Assembly (NCBI GenBank): GCA_963851095.1
Contig: CAWKOX010000010.1
Coordinates: 62,001 to 126,000 of the forward strand
From: Oleispira sp963851095
GTDB lineage: Bacteria; Pseudomonadota; Gammaproteobacteria; Pseudomonadales; Oceanobacteraceae
Direction: 5' to 3'
Length of the DNA stretch: 64,000 bases
Shown: positions 61,645 through 64,000 of the stretch, one piece after another
Position numbering within the stretch: position 1 is the stretch's first letter
Layout: every line of letters starts with the position of its first letter
The notes under the pieces: generated by a model
Databases searched by the model: none
The model's input: the letters and a program-made list of their open reading frames with translations, nothing else
Told to the model about the DNA's origin: nothing
Position numbers and translations under genes: made by a program

Positions 61645-61866
61645 TATTTAGGTTTATACCTAAATAGTATCATTTTGGTACGATACTCCCAATAGGTAGG
61701 GGTGCTATCTTTACATAAAAATATCAATTTAATGACTAGGCTAATCCTTATCTCTCGTTATTCCTGAATTCACCTTATTCGTTGATGGTTTGTGGCTGTT
61801 TAAATCCCCTTTTACTTGCTAAGACTAGGGCCGAATAGGTATATTGTTCTATTTTTAGAACAATAT
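61645..61866. promoter_or_regulatory. Two palindromes in the divergent lysR / LRR-lipoprotein interval
   Basis: TATTTAGGT/ACCTAAATA (61645-61666, 4-bp loop) lies just before the lipoprotein start. ATATTGTTCTA/TAGAACAATAT (61841-61866, 4-bp loop) lies 30 bp before the lysR start. The second contains a T-N11-A-like dyad typical of LysR-type sites, so autoregulation is plausible. Confidence 0.45.
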
Positions 61867-61896
61867 AATAAAACAATAATTATTAAAGTTGTGAGT

Positions 61897-62859
61897 ATGC
61901 TGGATTTAAACCAATTGTCAGTTTTTATACGCGTTGTTGATGAAGGTAGCTTTACCGCTGCTGGCAAGGCGCTGAATGTGCCAAAATCAAGAATAAGCCG
62001 CATGGTCGCTGATTTGGAAGCTAGTCTTGGGGTGCGTTTGTTACAGCGTTCAACGCGCCAAATTAGCCTTACTCAAGTTGGCGCTGATTATTATAATAAC
62101 TGTAAGCATCTAGTGAACGAGATCATGGGGGTTCATACGGAAATCTCTGATCGACAAGATCACCCTCACGGTGTGCTTCGTATATCGGTGCCCATGGTGG
62201 TTGGCAGTGGAATTTTTGGTCGCTTTGTAACGCGATTCCAAAAAGTCTATCCGGATGTGCGCATTGAAATTTCACATACCGACCGACAAGTTAACTTGAT
62301 CGAAGAAAAATTCGATCTTGGCCTAGCGATGGGAAAATTACCGGAGTCTTCTTTGGTTGCACGCACCATTGCGGAAACTGAATCAATTATTTGTGCGTCT
62401 CCTGAATACATTGCGCAGTTAGGGACCTTAAACAGCCCACAAGATTTAGCTAGGCTGGATGTGGTAAAAATTGGTGAAGGTATGCTGGATGAAACGTATG
62501 AGTTCTTTCATGCCAGTGAAGATAATATTACGGTTAAGGTGGAGCCGAGTATTGTGACCAATCATATTGCGGCTGCGTTGAACTGCATTGTTCAGGGGGC
62601 CGGAGTAGGCGTCGTTCCTATGTTTATGGCGGGTGAGTACATTCTTTCGGGGCGCATGATACCGTTATTTCCTGACTGGCAATTAAAGCCTGAGCCCATT
62701 TCTGTTGTGTATCCTAGTCGTCAGTATTTATCGCTAAAGGTGCGCAAGTTTATCGATTTTTTAGTCAAGGAAGTTGAAGATTTAAAAGCCGCGATTGAGC
62801 AACTACCGACTTCTGAAGAGCAGCTTGTTGCTTATAAAAAACTGACCGAAGATAAGTGA
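61897..62859 (+). CDS. LysR-family transcriptional regulator
   Basis: 320 residues from the ATG at 61897 (M-L-D-L-N-Q-L-S-V-F-I-R-V-V), the usual LysR start; a longer frame from 61816 adds an unlikely leader. The N-terminal winged helix-turn-helix (residues ~1-60) has G-S-F-T-A-A-G-K-A-L-N-V-P-K-S-R-I-S-R, then the LysR-substrate domain with G-x-L-R-I-S-V-P-M-V and a final hydrophobic S-V-V-Y-P-S-R-Q-Y-L-S. The target is unknown; the CrgA/YhjC-like branch is suggested by P-K-S-R-I-S-R. A palindrome before the start suggests autoregulation. GAF-protein gene follows 71 bp later on the same strand. Confidence 0.9.
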   Translation: MLDLNQLSVFIRVVDEGSFTAAGKALNVPKSRISRMVADLEASLGVRLLQRSTRQISLTQVGADYYNNCKHLVNEIMGVHTEISDRQDHPHGVLRISVPMVVGSGIFGRFVTRFQKVYPDVRIEISHTDRQVNLIEEKFDLGLAMGKLPESSLVARTIAETESIICASPEYIAQLGTLNSPQDLARLDVVKIGEGMLDETYEFFHASEDNITVKVEPSIVTNHIAAALNCIVQGAGVGVVPMFMAGEYILSGRMIPLFPDWQLKPEPISVVYPSRQYLSLKVRKFIDFLVKEVEDLKAAIEQLPTSEEQLVAYKKLTEDK

Positions 62860-62930
62860 TCACTTAGCTCGATTTTTAGCCAAGGTATTCTATGCTTAAT
62901 GGATATTACATGGGCTAATAGGACGCTAGA

Positions 62931-64000
62931 ATGACGGTTGGGTTGGGCAGCGCTGAAACTGATGATGTAGGCTTTGCTCTCGCGTGCAGTCATCAGCCAT
63001 CTTTTGATTTATTAGACCAAAGAACTGATATTCCCGCAGATGTGTATTTTGCCGATTCCCCTGATTCTGTTGCCCCCAATACTTCTATTGTTATTTTAGA
63101 TCAGCAAGCACTGAATCGCTATGATTTGTCATTGTGGAAGTCAGTTTCTCCTGACGCGATTTTCATCGTTGAGCACCCAATTGACAGCGAAGAGTGCATT
63201 CTCGTTCCTACGGATATTCCTCATATATTTTTACGCAATGCGATCTTGAAAGCATTGGATTTATTGCAAACGCAGCAGCAGCTAGCTCTTAGTAATTTGC
63301 ATTTGCGAAAAGAGCATAAGCAAATCTCACGCCTATTGGATATTGGCCAGGCGCTATCAGCGGAAAGAGACCATGATGTTTTATTAGCGAGAATTTTGAA
63401 AGAAGCTAGGTTACTAGCCTGTTGTGATGCCGCATCGATCTTTCTTATTGATCGTCCTAATGAGAATAATGTTGAATGCGAGAATGTGAATCATAATGAC
63501 GCTACAAATGTTAATAGGAATATTCGAAGTGCGGTTGCTGATAGCCCGGTGGAAAGTAAGTCAGCATCCGAGCTTGTATTTAAACTGACTCAAAATGATT
63601 CTATTGATTTCCATTTTGCAGAGCAGCGCTTCAGCCTAGATCATCATTCAGTCGCTGGTTATTCTGCTTCAACCGGTAGCATTGTTAATCTTGATGATGT
63701 CTACCATTTGCCCCCGTCCAGCATTTACCAATTTAATGCATCGTTTGATCGAAGTATGAACTATCGAACCCGTTCAATGCTGGTGATTCCTATGCGCAAC
63801 CATCTTGGTAAAGTCATTGGCGTGATTCAATTTATTAATCGTAAACGTGATATTAATATTACCCTAAGTACCCCCGAAATAGCGTTAAAAGAGACGATAA
63901 CGTTTGATCAAGAAATCATTCCAGTATTGCAGGCCCTTGCAAGTCAGGCTGCCGTTGCGATTGAAAATAATGTTTTAATTGATCGTGTTAATACGCTTTT
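62931..64000 (+). CDS. GAF-domain signalling protein (3' end beyond the window)
   Basis: An ATG at 62931 opens a frame that runs off the window (about 357 residues seen). The first ~110 residues are a response-receiver-like or variable sensor region, followed by a coiled coil (L-L-Q-T-Q-Q-Q-L-A-L-S-N-L-H-L-R-K-E) at ~123-140, then a GAF domain from ~150 with L-L-A-R-I-L-K-E-A-R-L-L, R-T-R-S-M-L-V-I-P-M-R-N and V-I-G-V-I-Q-F-I-N-R-K, typical of GAF. Such proteins usually continue into HD-GYP, GGDEF or histidine-kinase output; which one cannot be seen here. Confidence 0.75.
   Translation, partial: MTVGLGSAETDDVGFALACSHQPSFDLLDQRTDIPADVYFADSPDSVAPNTSIVILDQQALNRYDLSLWKSVSPDAIFIVEHPIDSEECILVPTDIPHIFLRNAILKALDLLQTQQQLALSNLHLRKEHKQISRLLDIGQALSAERDHDVLLARILKEARLLACCDAASIFLIDRPNENNVECENVNHNDATNVNRNIRSAVADSPVESKSASELVFKLTQNDSIDFHFAEQRFSLDHHSVAGYSASTGSIVNLDDVYHLPPSSIYQFNASFDRSMNYRTRSMLVIPMRNHLGKVIGVIQFINRKRDINITLSTPEIALKETITFDQEIIPVLQALASQAAVAIENNVLIDRVNTL

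Overview
The window reads as chromosome of a low-to-moderate-GC marine gammaproteobacterium. An Oceanospirillales-type organism (Oleispira/Bermanella-like) is my best guess. It rests on gene content: a prfB-lysS pair with the RF2 frameshift, a full-length purL, mltF next to tadA, and a mesD/mesX methionine synthase pair. No rRNA, tRNA, CRISPR array, transposase or phage gene was recognised.

Layout. 1-5.1 kb: end of a two-partner-secretion transporter (TpsB) and its large TpsA filamentous-haemagglutinin partner. 5.3-12.5 kb: a partial type VI secretion (T6SS) locus in two convergent blocks, tssA-tssB-tssC-hcp forward and tssE-tssF-tssG reverse, meeting at one shared terminator; tssH/J/K/L/M are not here. 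12.7-19.7 kb: vgrG with an apparent N-terminal frameshift, two unrecognised candidate cargo proteins, a 200-bp duplicated C-terminal module, and an exported leucine-rich-repeat protein. 20-23.9 kb: a TauE/SafE exporter flanked by inverted 25-mers, the folate-independent methionine synthase pair mesD/mesX behind MetR-like dyads, an attC-like folded element and a DoxX-like protein. 24-28.4 kb: a ynjBCD-type ABC importer with ynjF (CDP-alcohol phosphatidyltransferase). 28.5-35 kb: housekeeping and small genes (phosphoribosyltransferase, NhaC antiporter with a structured leader, thioesterase, tadA, mltF). 35.2-45.6 kb: purL, a large exported dihaem cytochrome c and a 1.1-kDa-residue-scale lipoprotein. 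45.7-49.2 kb: prfB with its programmed frameshift, lysS with a single-base frameshift before motif 3, and ung.

49.4-60.7 kb is the most unusual region: seven consecutive same-strand genes for Sec-exported proteins. Six are beta-rich proteins of one loose family, with a conserved motif (D-x-x-L-x-x-V-x-G-Q-x-G-[IV]) directly after the signal peptide; three also share a C-terminal S-Y-L-x-[IV]-x-G-[HK] signature. The seventh is a 1736-residue adhesin with C-type-lectin-like repeats, a LamG-like domain and Calx-beta-like domains. I read this as an uncharacterised surface-appendage or adhesin system, possibly related to the putative 'Fil' pilus genes of Acinetobacter; that link is from memory and unverified.

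60.7-64 kb: a small LRR lipoprotein, a LysR regulator with a palindrome in its leader, and the start of a GAF-domain signalling protein cut by the window end.

Two single-base frame breaks (vgrG, lysS) occur in otherwise intact genes. Because lysS is normally essential, sequencing or assembly indels should be excluded before biological interpretation.
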